Assembly (NCBI RefSeq): GCF_030272615.1
Contig: NC_081414.1
Span: 779,130,119-779,194,118, forward strand
DNA length: 64,000 nucleotides
Source of the DNA: Cryptomeria japonica
Taxonomy: Eukaryota; Streptophyta; Pinopsida; Cupressales; Cupressaceae
Direction: 5' to 3'
Part shown: one piece after another, positions 45,277 through 56,095 of the stretch
How positions within the stretch are numbered: the first letter of the stretch is position 1
Layout: the number at the start of each line of letters is the position of its first letter
Position numbers and translations under genes: made by a program
Notes under the pieces: generated by a model
Told to the model about the DNA's origin: nothing
Databases searched by the model: none
What the model saw: the letters and a program-made list of their open reading frames with translations, nothing else

Positions 45277-45279
<3 letters not shown>

Positions 45280-45339
45280 CGATTTTATATATAATAAATT
45301 AATTTCATTAAAAAATATATCTATAACTTACATACATAC

Positions 45340-45792
45340 CCGTTTACCATGTTCATCAGTCAGATGATCATCAATGCATAGAAAATTAGCGTATGAACCA
45401 ATATTATCATGATCATCGAATAATCCTTGAGCAACTAAAGATGATGGATGATGATGTGAACTGGATGCACCTGGATCACTGCCAAGCCCATAGCATAGTC
45501 GATGACAACTAGTACAAAAATGGGGTGCTAATGTACGAGGAATAGTTATAATATCATCATCATCTCCTCCGAAATCTCCACCAACATCATGGCCAGCTAC
45601 CAAATCAAATGTCTGCTCACTAAGGTTACATGTGAGTGTAGTAAATGCACCTAATGTCAAGATCATAGAACGCTGGTGAACAAGAATAGGTATAATAGTA
45701 GACAGGGGATCCACAATGGGTTGGCGAGGTACAGGTTGGTTGGGGTCAATATGTGCCCCAAACATATTTTGTGGTACGCCACCACCAACACC
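45340..45792 (-). pseudogene. Multi-exon gene: large 453-nt exon
   Basis: An open exon of 151 codons runs from the acceptor GATCATTCCAG to the donor GTATGTATG, in phase 0. Parts are GVGGGVPQNMFGAHIDPNQP, an Asp/Gly stretch GGDFGGDDDDIITI, and PHFCTSCHRLCYGLG with two CxxC-spaced cysteines, followed by a His/Ser run. I do not recognise the family; the CxxC may bind metal. The upstream frame stays open to 45861, so the acceptor is a choice based on consensus. Confidence 0.6.
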
Positions 45793-46416
45793 CTGGAATG
45801 ATCTCAAATCAAAATAATTGGGTTTTAAACCTAGAATAAACTCTACATATAATTTCCTCAAAAGGTATAGGGGTACTCTAAGTTAGCATGTGGTGGTTGG
45901 TCAAATACCATATACAACCACTCCCAAAAACTATAAGCCATCTGCTAATGTATACACCACCTCATTGATATGTGTGATTTATTTGCAGGAATCAGTTCGT
46001 TTGTGATAGGGTGCAAAATGAGGAGCTATGTGTGCTTTGGTTATTTTTAAGTATAAAATGTCCCTATAGGAGAGGTCATCTTAAAAGAACTAGCATCTCT
46101 CCTCTCTCCATGCACAATGTGAATCAAGCTCCTCATAAATGGCTCTAAGTGCATCAAGAACATTTTGCATCTTCAATGCAAAATGCACCATGTGACGTGA
46201 CATGTAGGGTGATATAAGGATCTCATGTACTATTTCTTGTATGGTTCCAACATTCTGATCAATCATGTCTTGATATCAAGCCTCATCAGATCTAGTGGGT
46301 GGAGGTTGACATGAGTGTGGAGGTGGAGGTGGAGGTGGTGCACCATCAGGTAGGTCATCTGGGAGGGGTGGAGCCTGTTGTAGATTAAGAAACACATCTA
46401 TGTCAAACTCATCCAT
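45793..46416 (-). pseudogene. Multi-exon gene: 5' region with proline-rich N-terminus
   Basis: From an ATG at 46416 the minus strand reads MDEFDIDVFLNLQQAPPLPD, a PPPPPPP run, TRSDEA, a TGA, then YQDMIDQNVGTIQEIVHEIL and MSRHMVHFALKMQNVLDALR, to about 46090. A second coding-like block, MAYSFWEWLYMVFDQPPHAN, follows an AG acceptor near 45925. Frame changes between them may be introns or decay. Confidence 0.4.
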
Positions 46417-46740
46417 GTAATATGTCTAGATATATATGCACACATAGATGTGGGATGGGTAATTTGAGCTCTGCATAAATATACATTTAAATTCAATTAA
46501 TGAAATTTAAAAAAGTAAAATTAAAACTTTTAAAATGAACATATAATAAAACATATATATACATGTACAAGCTAGAGACACATTTGGGAACATACATATA
46601 TGAAATCAAGAACATATGATCACATAAGAATCTAATAATATTTGAAAATTTGATTACATGTACACATTGAATTTGAAACTTTCAAGCACACATATACTAA
46701 CATGTGTATTTTAAAATACATTTTAAATTTAAATTTCTCT
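46417..46740 (-). other. AT-rich sequence upstream of the multi-exon gene
   Basis: Position suggests a promoter, but no distinct element is visible. It borders the palindromic array. Confidence 0.3.
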
Positions 46741-48594
46741 TTAGATTGTGGCCATAACAGGTCGTAATGGGGTCTTAAGGGGTCCTAATAGGTCCTAAGG
46801 GGTCTTAAGAGGTCTTAAGACATGTAATAGGACCCATTATGTCATAATGGGACCTATTATGGAATAATAGGTTGTATTATGCCAGAATAGGACCTATTAT
46901 GCCATAATAGGACCTATTATCCCATGATAGGACCTATTAGGTCACAATAGGTCGTAATAGGTCCTAATAGGACAAATAGGTCCAACTAGAGGCATAATAG
47001 GATAAATAGGTCCTAATTTACAATAATAGGACCTAATAGGTCCTAATATACCATAATAGGACCTAATAGGTACTAGGGGGTCTTAAGGAGTCCTAAGGGG
47101 TCTTAACAGGTCTTAAGGGGTCATAATAGGTCCTAAGGTCTTAACGGGTCTTAAGCCATATAATAGGACCTATTATGTCATAATGAAACCTATCATGGCA
47201 TAATAGGTCCTATCATGGCATAATAGGTCCTATTATGCCATAATAGGACCTATTAGGTCATAACATGTCCTACTAGGACAAATAGATCCTATTAGGACAA
47301 ATAGGTCTTACTAGGCATAACAAGACCTAATAGGTCCTAATAGGTCCCAATATGCCATAATAGGACCTATTAGGTCATAATGGGTCCTATTATTTCATAA
47401 TAGGACCTATTAGGTCATAATAGGTCCTACTACGACAAATAGGTCCTATTAGGCATAATAGGACTTAAAAGGTACTAATAGGTCCTACTATGCCATATTA
47501 GGACCTAATAGGTCCTAATATGTCCTCATAGGTCCTAATAGGTCCTAATAGGTCCTAATATACCATAATAGGACCTAATAGGTCCTAATAGGTCCTAATA
47601 GGTCCTAATATACCATAATAGGACCTAATAGGTCCTAATAGGTCCTAATATGCCATAATAGGACCTAATAGGTCCTAAGGGATCTTAAATGGTCTTAAGG
47701 GGTCCTAAAGGATCTTAATGGGTCTTAAGGGGTCCTAATAGTTCACAAGGGGTCTTGAATGGTCTTAATAGGTCCTAATGGGTCTTAAGGGGTCCTAAGA
47801 CATGTAATGGAACCTATTATGTCACAATGGGACGTATTATTCCTTAATAGGTGCTATTAGGCCATAATAGGTCCTATAATGCCATAATAGGACCTATTAG
47901 GTCATAATAGATCCTACTACGATAAATAAGTCCTACTAGGCATAATAAGACAAAATAAGTCCTAATAAGTACTAATATGCCATAGTAGGACTTACTATGT
48001 GCTAATAGGTCCTATTATGTCATAATGGGGACCTATTATGTCATAATGGGAACTATTATGTCATAATAGGTCCTACTAGGCATAATAGCATCTAATAGGT
48101 TCTAAAAGGTCCTAATATTCCCTAAGATTACCTAATAGGTCCTAATAGGTCATAATATGCCATAATATGACCTAATAGGTCATAAGGGGTCTTAAGGGGT
48201 CTTCAGGGGTCCTAATAGGTCCTAAGGGGTCTTAAGAGGTCTTAAGGGTTCCTAAAAGGTCCTAATGGGTCTTAAGGGGTCCTAATAGGTGCTAAGTGGT
48301 CTTAAGAGGTCTAAAAGCTATGCAATTCATCCTATTATGTCACAGTGGGACCTATTGTGTCATATTAGGTCCTATTATTACATACTAGGTCTTATTATGC
48401 TAGATAACAGTTCCTATAATTCCATAATAGGACCTATTAGGTCATAATATGCCATAATAGTACCTAATAGGTCCTAATATACCATATTAGGACCTATTAG
48501 GTCCTAAGAGGTCTTAAGGGACCTCTTAAGGGGTCCTAAGGGGTCTTAAGGGTCTCAAGGGTCTTGAGGGGTCCTAATAGGTCCTAGGGGGTTT
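46741..48594. repeat. Palindromic AATAGGTCC/GGACCTATT array, part 1
   Basis: About 1.85 kb are built from AATAGGTCCTAATAGGACCT, its complement, and AAGGGGTCTTAAGGGGTCCT variants. Near-perfect inverted repeats such as GGACCTATTATGCC joined to ATAATAGGTCC recur. Segments of about 40-60 bp (CTAATATACCATAATAGGAC) repeat almost exactly at 47520-47670. There is no coding frame. Confidence 0.92.
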
Positions 48595-48599
48595 GAAGG

Positions 48600-49381
48600 T
48601 GATGCAAGAATATCCCCAGTTCTTGGTAATCTTGCATCAACCAAAAATGTTTCCTTTCCTATTTGTTCTTTCTTTTGCAATTTCAACATTTCCTTCTACA
48701 TTTTCTTGCATTAGCTCACTAGATCTTGTAGAGCTGGATTTTGCTTGAGGACATGACCATCTTCCTTATTCCTTAACCATGGAGAATTTGGATCATTTTT
48801 TCAGCAAGTTATCGATTTTGGATTCCGAGACTATTTTCTAGTTTAGGACACCAGAACCTCTTGGACCTATATTGGTGAATCTTGCAGATCCTTTTTTTAG
48901 CTTGTGGAGCCCTAGTTTGTCAATTCCAATGCTCCTTGGCATGTGCTTGTCCTTCCCTTTGATCCACACTTCATCCTTTGGATTTTTCGAATGAATCACT
49001 TTGGCGGAGGCTGACCTGCTAGTTTTACATTTTTGATCTTGTTCTTATGCATTTGATCCCTTTTGGGCCGACTGGATCTCCCTAGATCATATAAATCATT
49101 GGTTTTAAGCATTAGAATTCAACTCCAAGAAAGTTAGAAGATGGATCTTAAGAATTAGAGGTTTGGAGTTGACTGATTCTGTAATTGAGCATGTATGTAG
49201 TAGGCTAGTGAGCTGGATCTTTTATACCAGATGTTACCAGTTATCTGTAATCATTTTTCATGATCTAATTCATTTAGTTATACATTTCCTCCATCATATC
49301 CTCTTGTTTCCATTGTGTTTACTCTTGCTGCCTGATTTCAATTGATCTCTTTGAGGTCCCTCCTAACTAGTGACTACACCA
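48600..49381 (+). repeat. Chromovirus 5' LTR
   Basis: 782 bp starting TGATGCAAGAATATCCCC, followed by AG and a primer-binding site. Confidence 0.88.
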
Positions 49382-49383
49382 AG

Positions 49384-49395
49384 TGGTATCAGAGC
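49384..49395 (+). other. Chromovirus primer-binding site
   Basis: TGGTATCAGAGC, initiator-Met type, lies two bases after the LTR. Confidence 0.9.
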
Positions 49396-49489
49396 TTGAA
49401 TTCAATTAGGATATTGCATTGTCTTGAGAATTGTTTTGTGGGGTGGTGGACTATGATCCAACCTACAACTGCAGAGAACTGGTGTGAAG

Positions 49490-50640
49490 ATGGCGCAAAG
49501 AGGAAATAAGAATGGTGGAGAGTGTGGGAATGTAAACCCTACTGTGATGGAAATGTTGAGAGGAAACATAGCCCGATTGGAAGCCATTGAGACAACCCAG
49601 AGAAGAGGTAGACATATTGAAGACGTGAGTGAATATGAAGAAGAAGAAGCACCAAAAAAACATGTAGCAAATCCACTACCGATCGATCCAGATGAAGAGA
49701 GGTTTTTGAGGATTTTGAGTAGGGTGAACACTAAACCACATTTTACCCCCCCAGAGTATGATGGTAAGTTGGATTCAGATGAATTAATAGATTGGATCTC
49801 GGAGATGGAGAAGTATTTTTATTTTGAGAACACCAGAGAAGAAAGAAAGGTGAAATATGCATGTACCCATTTGAAAAGTCATGCATCTCTTTGGTGGGAA
49901 CATTTGCAGGTTGATAGAAAAAGAAGAGGTAAAGAGAAGATCAAATCATGGGAGTGGATGATTTCCAAGTTAAAATAATATTTTATGCCAACGGATTATC
50001 AAGTAAGTTTGTTCCAGAAGTTACAGAGCTTGAAGCAGAAAGAATCTAGTGTGAAGGAGTATACAGAAACATTCTACAAGTTGAATATCCGATCCAAACA
50101 TGTCAGTGATGAGGTTGAACAAGTTACAAGATGAACTTGGTTTGATCAAGTTGCATAGTGTTGAGGAATCTTATAAATATGTCTTGAAAGAAGAAGAGAA
50201 GTTGAACAAAAGACATGATCAGAGAGAGAGAAGTAGAGGTGCAATATTTTTTGGAGGAAGATTTCAAGGAGGAAGAGGATATTCTAGAGGAAGAGGAACC
50301 TGTATAGATTAGAATAAGGATAAAGAAGTAAACAAGGAAGGTAATTCATACTGACAGGATGATAGAAATTTCTACTAGATAAGAGAACCTGATGGTTATT
50401 GAAATGAGGGTTTTGGAAAAGATGATAGAAGACAAGACAAGAGAGTGTTTAGAGGGACATTCTGTAAATGTGGAGAAGAAGGATATTGTTCTTTCAAATT
50501 TAAGAGGACAAAGAACATTGGGAGAACAACATTGGTAGAAGAAAGCCCCACCAGATCAGCTAACAAACTAGAAGATGGAGAACAATTGATGATGAGGAGA
50601 GTTTTGTGTCATACCGGAGAAGATGAAGATCCCTTATAGA
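49490..50640 (+). pseudogene. Chromovirus gag with decayed zinc finger
   Basis: The ATG at 49490 opens MAQRGNKNGGECGNVNPTVM. The core gag region includes LIDWISEMEKYFYFENTREE and HLKSHASLWWEHLQ. A TAA at 49976 and later frame changes interrupt it. KCGEEGYCSFKF near 50453 is a CCHC knuckle that has lost conserved positions. Confidence 0.8.
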
Positions 50641-50940
50641 GGAAAAATTTGTTCGAGACTAGATGTAAGGTATCTAATAAGTGTTGTAAAGTAGTTATTG
50701 ATAGTGGTAGTTCGGATAATCTTGTTTTAGAAGAAATGGTGAATAAATTGAAGTTGGAAATATTGAAACACCCTAAGCCTTATCAGGAAGCATGGATTGA
50801 GGATGATCATAATTTGTTAGTAAGTGAGAAATGTTTGGTGAAATTAAAAATTGGGAATTATCATGATGAAGTTTTATGTGATATTATGCCTATGGATATT
50901 TATCACCTTTTGTTGGGTAGACCTTGGCAGTTTGGTTGAT
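50641..50940 (+). pseudogene. Chromovirus protease
   Basis: CKVVIDSGSSDNLVLEEMV holds the DSG active site, and VLCDIMPMDIYHLLLGRPWQ is the conserved C-terminal block. The segment is open for 96 codons between stops. Confidence 0.85.
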
Positions 50941-51239
50941 AGGCAATACATGATGGGAGAAAGAACATATACACCATTGTAGCGAATGGGATGAAACAAA
51001 CCTTGTTACCCTTGGAGGAGCCTTTGAAGAGTGAAGTTTGTACGAATGCTAGAAACTGTTTGGTGGATGTAAGGAAATTCCTGGATGGAATGAAACATGA
51101 AAATGTGTGTTTTTCTTTAGTTCCTAAGAAGGCTAAGAGCCTATAACATGAAGAAGAAGAACTAGAGGAGATAAAAGAATTGCTGATAGAATATGAAGAC
51201 ATCATTTTAGGTAATGTGCCTGATGGATTACCACCTGTG

Positions 51240-51945
51240 AGGAGTATCAATCATTACATGGACCTAATTTTCAGATCTAGTTTGCTTAACAAAGTTGCAC
51301 ACTAGATGACATTGACAGAAAATGAGGAGTTGAATAGAAAAGTACAGGATCTATTAAAGAAAGGTTTGATCAAAGAAAGTTTGAGTCCATGTGCAGTACT
51401 AATAGTGTTAACACCTAAGAATAAGGGATAATGGAGGATGTGTACTTATTCCAAAGCAATAAATAAGATCATAGTAAATTATCGATTTCCTTTACCTAGA
51501 ATGGATGACATAATAGATTGTTTGAGTTGAGCCAAATACTAAAAAAATATAGACTTGAAGAGTGGATATCATCAGATCAGATTTAGAGAAGGAGATGAGT
51601 GGAAGACAACATTCAAGATAAACGAATGATCTTATGAATGGCTGGTGATGCCTTTTGGATTGACTAATGCATCGAGTACTTTCATGAGATTGATTAATGA
51701 TGAATTGAGGAAATTCTTGGGTAAGTTTATTATTGTATATTTGGATGACATTTTGATTTTTCAGTAAGACAAAAGAGAAGCATTTGTTGCATTTAAGACA
51801 AGTTTTGTAGAGGTTGAGAGAAGAAAAGTTGATAAACCTTAAGAAATGTACTTTCATGAAAGAAGAGTTAGTTTATTTGGGATTTGTGATATCTGCAGAT
51901 GGACCCAGAGAAGGTAAGAGAAATTGTTGAATGGCCTACACCGGA
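51240..51945 (+). pseudogene. Chromovirus reverse transcriptase
   Basis: The template includes [60 protein letters not shown] and the catalytic YLDDILIF. Internal stops near 51430, 51530 and 51630 and a frameshift after YLDD inactivate it. Confidence 0.85.
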
Positions 51946-51959
51946 AAGCATTTGAGAAG

Positions 51960-52550
51960 TTAGATCATTTCATGGATTGGCTAGTTTCTATTGGAAGTTT
52001 ATCAGAAATTTTAGTTTAGTTTGTAGTCCTATGACTGAGACAATGAGGGGAAATAGGAAGGAATTCAAGTGGACAACTAGAGAAAATAAAATTTTTGAAT
52101 TAGTGAAGCATAAGGTCACTGAACAACCTGTGTTAGCTTTACCAGATTTCAACAAAGTATTTCAAGTGGATTGTGATGCAAGTGGGAATGCGATTGGAGC
52201 TATATTGAGTCAAGAAGGGAGACTAGTAGAATGTTTTAGTGAAAAGTTGAATGATGCCAGGAGGAGATATTTAGTGTATGATCAGGAATTTTATGCCATA
52301 GTTCAAGCCTTGAATAAATGGAGACATTAATTGTTACCTAAGGAGTTTGTGTTGTATATTGATCATCAAGCCTTGCAGTATTTGAACAGTCAAAGCAAGT
52401 TGAATCAGAGACATATGAGATGGGTAGAAATTTTGCAGAGTTACACCTTTGTGTTGAAGCATAGAAGTGGAAAGTCAAACAAAGTTATTGATGTATTAAG
52501 TACAAGGAGCAATTTTTTGACAGAGATGAGTGACCGTATTATGATTTGAT
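51960..52550 (+). pseudogene. Chromovirus RNase H
   Basis: VDCDASGNAIGAILSQEGR, SEKLNDARRRYLVYDQEFYA and, after a TAA, VLYIDHQALQYLNSQSKLNQ match the gypsy RNase H domain with DCDAS and D-H-Q blocks. Confidence 0.85.
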
Positions 52551-52599
52551 GAGTTGAAGACCTTGTATGATGATGACCCATATCTTGCAGAACCTTGGA

Positions 52600-53580
52600 A
52601 AGTATGTAGAGAACCGGTTACGGTGGATAGAAGTCAATGGTTGGATTATTTCATTTAGGATGGGATGTTATTCAGAGGAGTTCAGTTGTGTATACCTAAA
52701 AGTTATATGAGGGCAAATCTGATAAAGGCGAAGCATAGTGGAGGATTAGCTAGACACTTTGGTGTTGACAAAACAATAGTACTGGTGAGTGAACATTACT
52801 TTTGGTCTTAGATTCATAAGGATGTGAGGAAATTTGTGTAGAGTTGTAGACTTTGTCAAGCTTCAAAAGGTAGTAGTCAAAATGTGGGATTGTATAAACC
52901 TTTGACAGTACCAGAGAGACCTTGGGAGGATATAAGCATGAATTTTATGTTTGGATTTCTTAAGACACAAAGAGGAAATGATTCTATATTTGTGGTGGTG
53001 GATATATTTTCAAAGATGTCTCATTTCATACCTTTCAAGAAGACATCAGACACACTACATATAGTTGACTTATTTTTTGAGGAGGCAGTGAGATTGCATG
53101 GACTACCTAAGATCATAGTTTCAGATAGAGACACTAAATTTGTTGGTTATTTTTGGAGAAAACTTTGGAAGAAGACGAAGACAAATTTAAGATTCAATTC
53201 TACTTTTCATCCATAGACTGATGAATAGATAGAGGTAGTAAACTTGAGTTTGGGGAATTTGTTGAGATGCTTAGTTGGAGAGAAAACCAGAAGTTGGGAT
53301 TTGATTCTTGCACAAGTAGAGTTTGCCTACAATAATTTAGTGAATTTAGGAGTACCAAAAGAACACCTTTTGAGATTGTTACCAGAGAACACCCTAGAGG
53401 TATATCAAAATTGAGAGATATCAGTAATGAAGTCAAGAAAAGTGCAGAGGCAAAAGAATTTGTAGATCACATGAAGGCATTGTATATTCAAGTTAAGTAG
53501 AATTTGGAGGATATGATCAGTAAGTGTAAGGAGAAAGAAGATGAGAAGAGGAGACAAAGAATTTTAAGTTGCCGATGAAG
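52600..53580 (+). pseudogene. Chromovirus integrase
   Basis: A zinc-binding part (AKHSGGLARHFGVDKT, then CRLCQASKG) precedes the core with SIFVVVDIFSKMSHFIPFKK and IIVSDRDTKFVGYFW. Stops near 52810, 52840 and 53216 interrupt it. Confidence 0.85.
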
Positions 53581-53839
53581 TATTGGTATATCTGAGAAAA
53601 GGGAGATTTTCAGTTGGAACCTATAACAAGTTGCAGATGAGGAAATTTGGACCTTGTAAGATCTTGAGGAAATTCAGTTCCGGAAATGGATATGAAGTAG
53701 AATTGTCAGATAGTTGAGTATTTCACCTATATTCAACATTACAGATCTACATTAGTATAATGAATCAGAACTCTATGAAGACAATATTGCAAACTTAGAA
53801 AAATAGTTGCCTTGGAAGGAGCCAGACCAGATTGAAGAT

Positions 53840-53995
53840 ATTTTAGAAAGTAGGATTGGGCGAAGTACCTAGAGCAATCAATATAAGGAGTATCTTGTAA
53901 AGTGGAAGGACAAATTAGTCAAACATTCATCTTGGATTTATCAGGAAGAGGTAGACCACCTTGGTTTTCCTTTGACCCCAGCAAAGTGAGAGACT
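53840..53995 (+). pseudogene. C-terminal chromodomain of the chromovirus
   Basis: ILESRIGRST, then a stop, then NQYKEYLVKWKDKLVKHSSW and EEVDHLGF follow the chromodomain pattern YLVKWKG......SWE. These domains steer integration to marked chromatin. Confidence 0.8.
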
Positions 53996-54020
53996 CACTT
54001 TTTCAACAACCTCAGATGTT

Positions 54021-54799
54021 TGATGCACGAGCATCCCTGGTTCTTGAAAATCTTGCATCAACCAAAAACATTTCCTTTCCCGTTTGTTCTCTATTTTGCA
54101 GTTTCAACATTTCTTTCAACATTTTCTTGCATTGGCTCACTGGATCTTGCAGAGCTTGATTTTTCTTGAGGACATGACCATCTTCCTTATTCCTAAATCA
54201 TAGAGCATTTGGATTATTTCTAGCAAGTTATCGATTCTGGATTCCAAGACTATTTTCTAGTTTACAACACTGGAACCACTTGGACCTATATTAGTGAATC
54301 TTGCAGATCCTTTCCATAACATACAAAGATCCAGTTCATCAATTCCAATGTTCCTTGGCATGTGGCCGACCTCCCCTTTGATCTGCATTTCATCCTTTAG
54401 ATTTTCTAGAGGAATCTCTTTGGCAGAGGCCGACCTATTGGTTTTACACGTTTGATCTTGTTCTTCGACATTTGATCTTTTTGGGCTGACCAGATCTACC
54501 TGGATCATATAAATCATTATAATTGAGCATTATAATTCAAGTCTGGGAAAGTTAGAAGATAGATTTTAAGAATTAGAGGTCTGGAGGTGACCGATTATGT
54601 AATTGAGCATGTATGTAGTAGGTCAGTGAGTTGAATCATGTATCCCAAATATTACTAGTTATCTATAATCAAATTTTATGGTCTAATTCATTTAGTTCTG
54701 CATTTCCTCCATCATATCCTCTTGTTTATGATGTGTTCACTCTTTCTACTCAGTCTGGATTGATCTATTTGAGGTCCCTCCTAATCGGTGACTGCACTA
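54021..54799 (+). repeat. Chromovirus 3' LTR
   Basis: 779 bp similar to 48600-49381, with several short substitutions and a terminal change (CACCA to CACTA). Confidence 0.88.
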
Positions 54800-54858
54800 G
54801 AAGGGGTCTGAAGGGGTCATAATAGCTCCTAAGGGGTCTTAAGACATGTAATAGGACC

Positions 54859-55119
54859 ACTAAGCTACTAGCCCCTCTTGGACTAGTCCATCGTCTGTTT
54901 GGGTGTGGCTTATTTCTAACACCAACACACCCCTTAAGCCACACCTCTCGTGTGCTTTGGGATCCTAGCCTGAACCTAGCTCTGATACCATGTTGAGACA
55001 TGGACTAGCTAGGACTCGAATCTAGGACCTTCCATACGCTGCTGGAGTGCTCTACCACTGAGCTACTAGCCCTTCTTGGACCAGTCCATCGTCTATCCAG
55101 GTGTGGCTTATTTCCAACA
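54859..55119 (-). mobile_element. TRIM with tRNA-like LTR, copy C (3' LTR truncated)
   Basis: On the minus strand: LTR 1 (54991-55119, 129 bp, TGTTGGAAATAAGCC to TGTCTCAACA), then the primer site TGGTATCAGAGC (54979-54990), a 69-bp interior ending in the purine tract TTAAGGGGTGTGTTGG, and LTR 2 (54859-54921), which starts TGTTAGAAATAAGCC and breaks off after about 63 bp. It is nested in the palindromic array. LTR 1 contains a tRNA-like block. It has no coding capacity and a different LTR family from copies A and B. Confidence 0.82.
55002..55072 (-). ncRNA. tRNA-like cloverleaf inside the TRIM LTR
   Basis: 71 nt on the minus strand. The 5' GGGCTAG pairs fully with the 3' CTAGTCC (one G-U), forming an acceptor-like stem. 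GCTC pairs with GAGC as a D-stem around AGTGGTA. TAGCTCAGTGG matches the A-box and GATTCGAGTCC the B-box of Pol III promoters. The anticodon loop lacks T33 and has a mismatched stem, so it is unlikely to be a working tRNA; a Pol III promoter role is possible. Confidence 0.6.
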
Positions 55120-56095
55120 CCAAAAAATAGGACCTATTAGGTCATAGTACGTCCTACTAGGACAAATAGGTCCTACTAGATATAATAGGTCCTAATATGC
55201 CATAATAAGACGTAATAGGTCCTAAGGTGTCCTAAGGAGTTTTAAGGGGTCTTAAGGGGTCCTAAGAGGTCTTAAGGGGTCTTAAGGGGTTGTAATAGGT
55301 CCTAAGGGGTCTTAAGGGGTCTTAAGACATGCAGTAAGACCTATTATGTTATAATGGGACCTATTATGTTATAATGGGACCTATTATGTTATAATAGGTC
55401 CTATTATGTCGTAATAGGTTCTATTATGCTGAATATTAGGACCTATTAGGTCATAATAGATCCTACTGGGACAAATAGGTCATATAAGGAATAATAGGAT
55501 GTCCTAATACGCCATAATATGACCTATTAGGTCCTAACAGGTCTTAATGGGTCCTAAGGGGTTGTCAAGGGTATTAAGGTGTCCTAATAGGTCCTAAGGG
55601 GTCTTAAGGAGTCTTCAGGGGTCCTAGTAGGTCCTAAGAGGTCTTAAGGGGTCTTAAGACATGTAATAGGACTGATTATGTCATAATGGGACCTATTATG
55701 TTGTAAGAGGACATAATAGGTACTATTATGCAATTATAGCACCTATTAGGTCATAATAGGTGATATGAGGACAAATATGTCCTACTAGGTATTATAGGAC
55801 CTAATAGGTCTTGATAGGTCTTGATATACCATAATAGGACCTAATAGGACCTATTAGGCCATAATAGGTCCTACTAGGATGGATAGGTCCTACTTGGCAT
55901 AATAGGACCTAATAGGTCCTAATATGCCAAAATTAGGACCTAACAAGTCCAAATGGGTCTTAAGGGGTCTTAAGGGGTCCTAAGGGGTCTTATGGGGTCA
56001 TAATAGGTCATAAGGGGTCTTAAGGGGTCATAATAGGTCCTAAGGGATCTTAAGGAGTCCTAAGGGGTCTTAAGGGGGCATAATAGGTTCTATTA

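Larger units (their letters stand above)
48600..54799 (+). mobile_element. Decayed chromovirus-type Ty3/gypsy retrotransposon inserted in the array
   Basis: LTRs 48600-49381 and 54021-54799 both begin TGATGCA. The first ends ACACCA and the second CACTA. A TSD GAAGG lies at 48595-48599 and 54800-54804. The interior runs gag, zinc finger, protease, reverse transcriptase, RNase H, integrase and a C-terminal chromodomain, all on plus with many stops. Chromodomain and order define a chromovirus. LTR divergence is larger than in the Tat-like element, so it looks older. Confidence 0.9.
54805..56095. repeat. Palindromic array, part 2
   Basis: Continuation of the array at 46741-48594 beyond the chromovirus, with the same AATAGGTCC and AAGGGGTCTTAAGGGGTCCT units. 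It is interrupted by a TRIM at 54859-55119. Confidence 0.9.

Noticed and set aside
45062-45367. Tyr/Ile-rich frames
   Set aside because: They read through the TA/CA microsatellite.
55002-55072. Genuine tRNA gene
   Set aside because: The acceptor and D arms pair, but the anticodon arm is mismatched and lacks T33, and it lies wholly inside a TRIM LTR; called tRNA-like instead.
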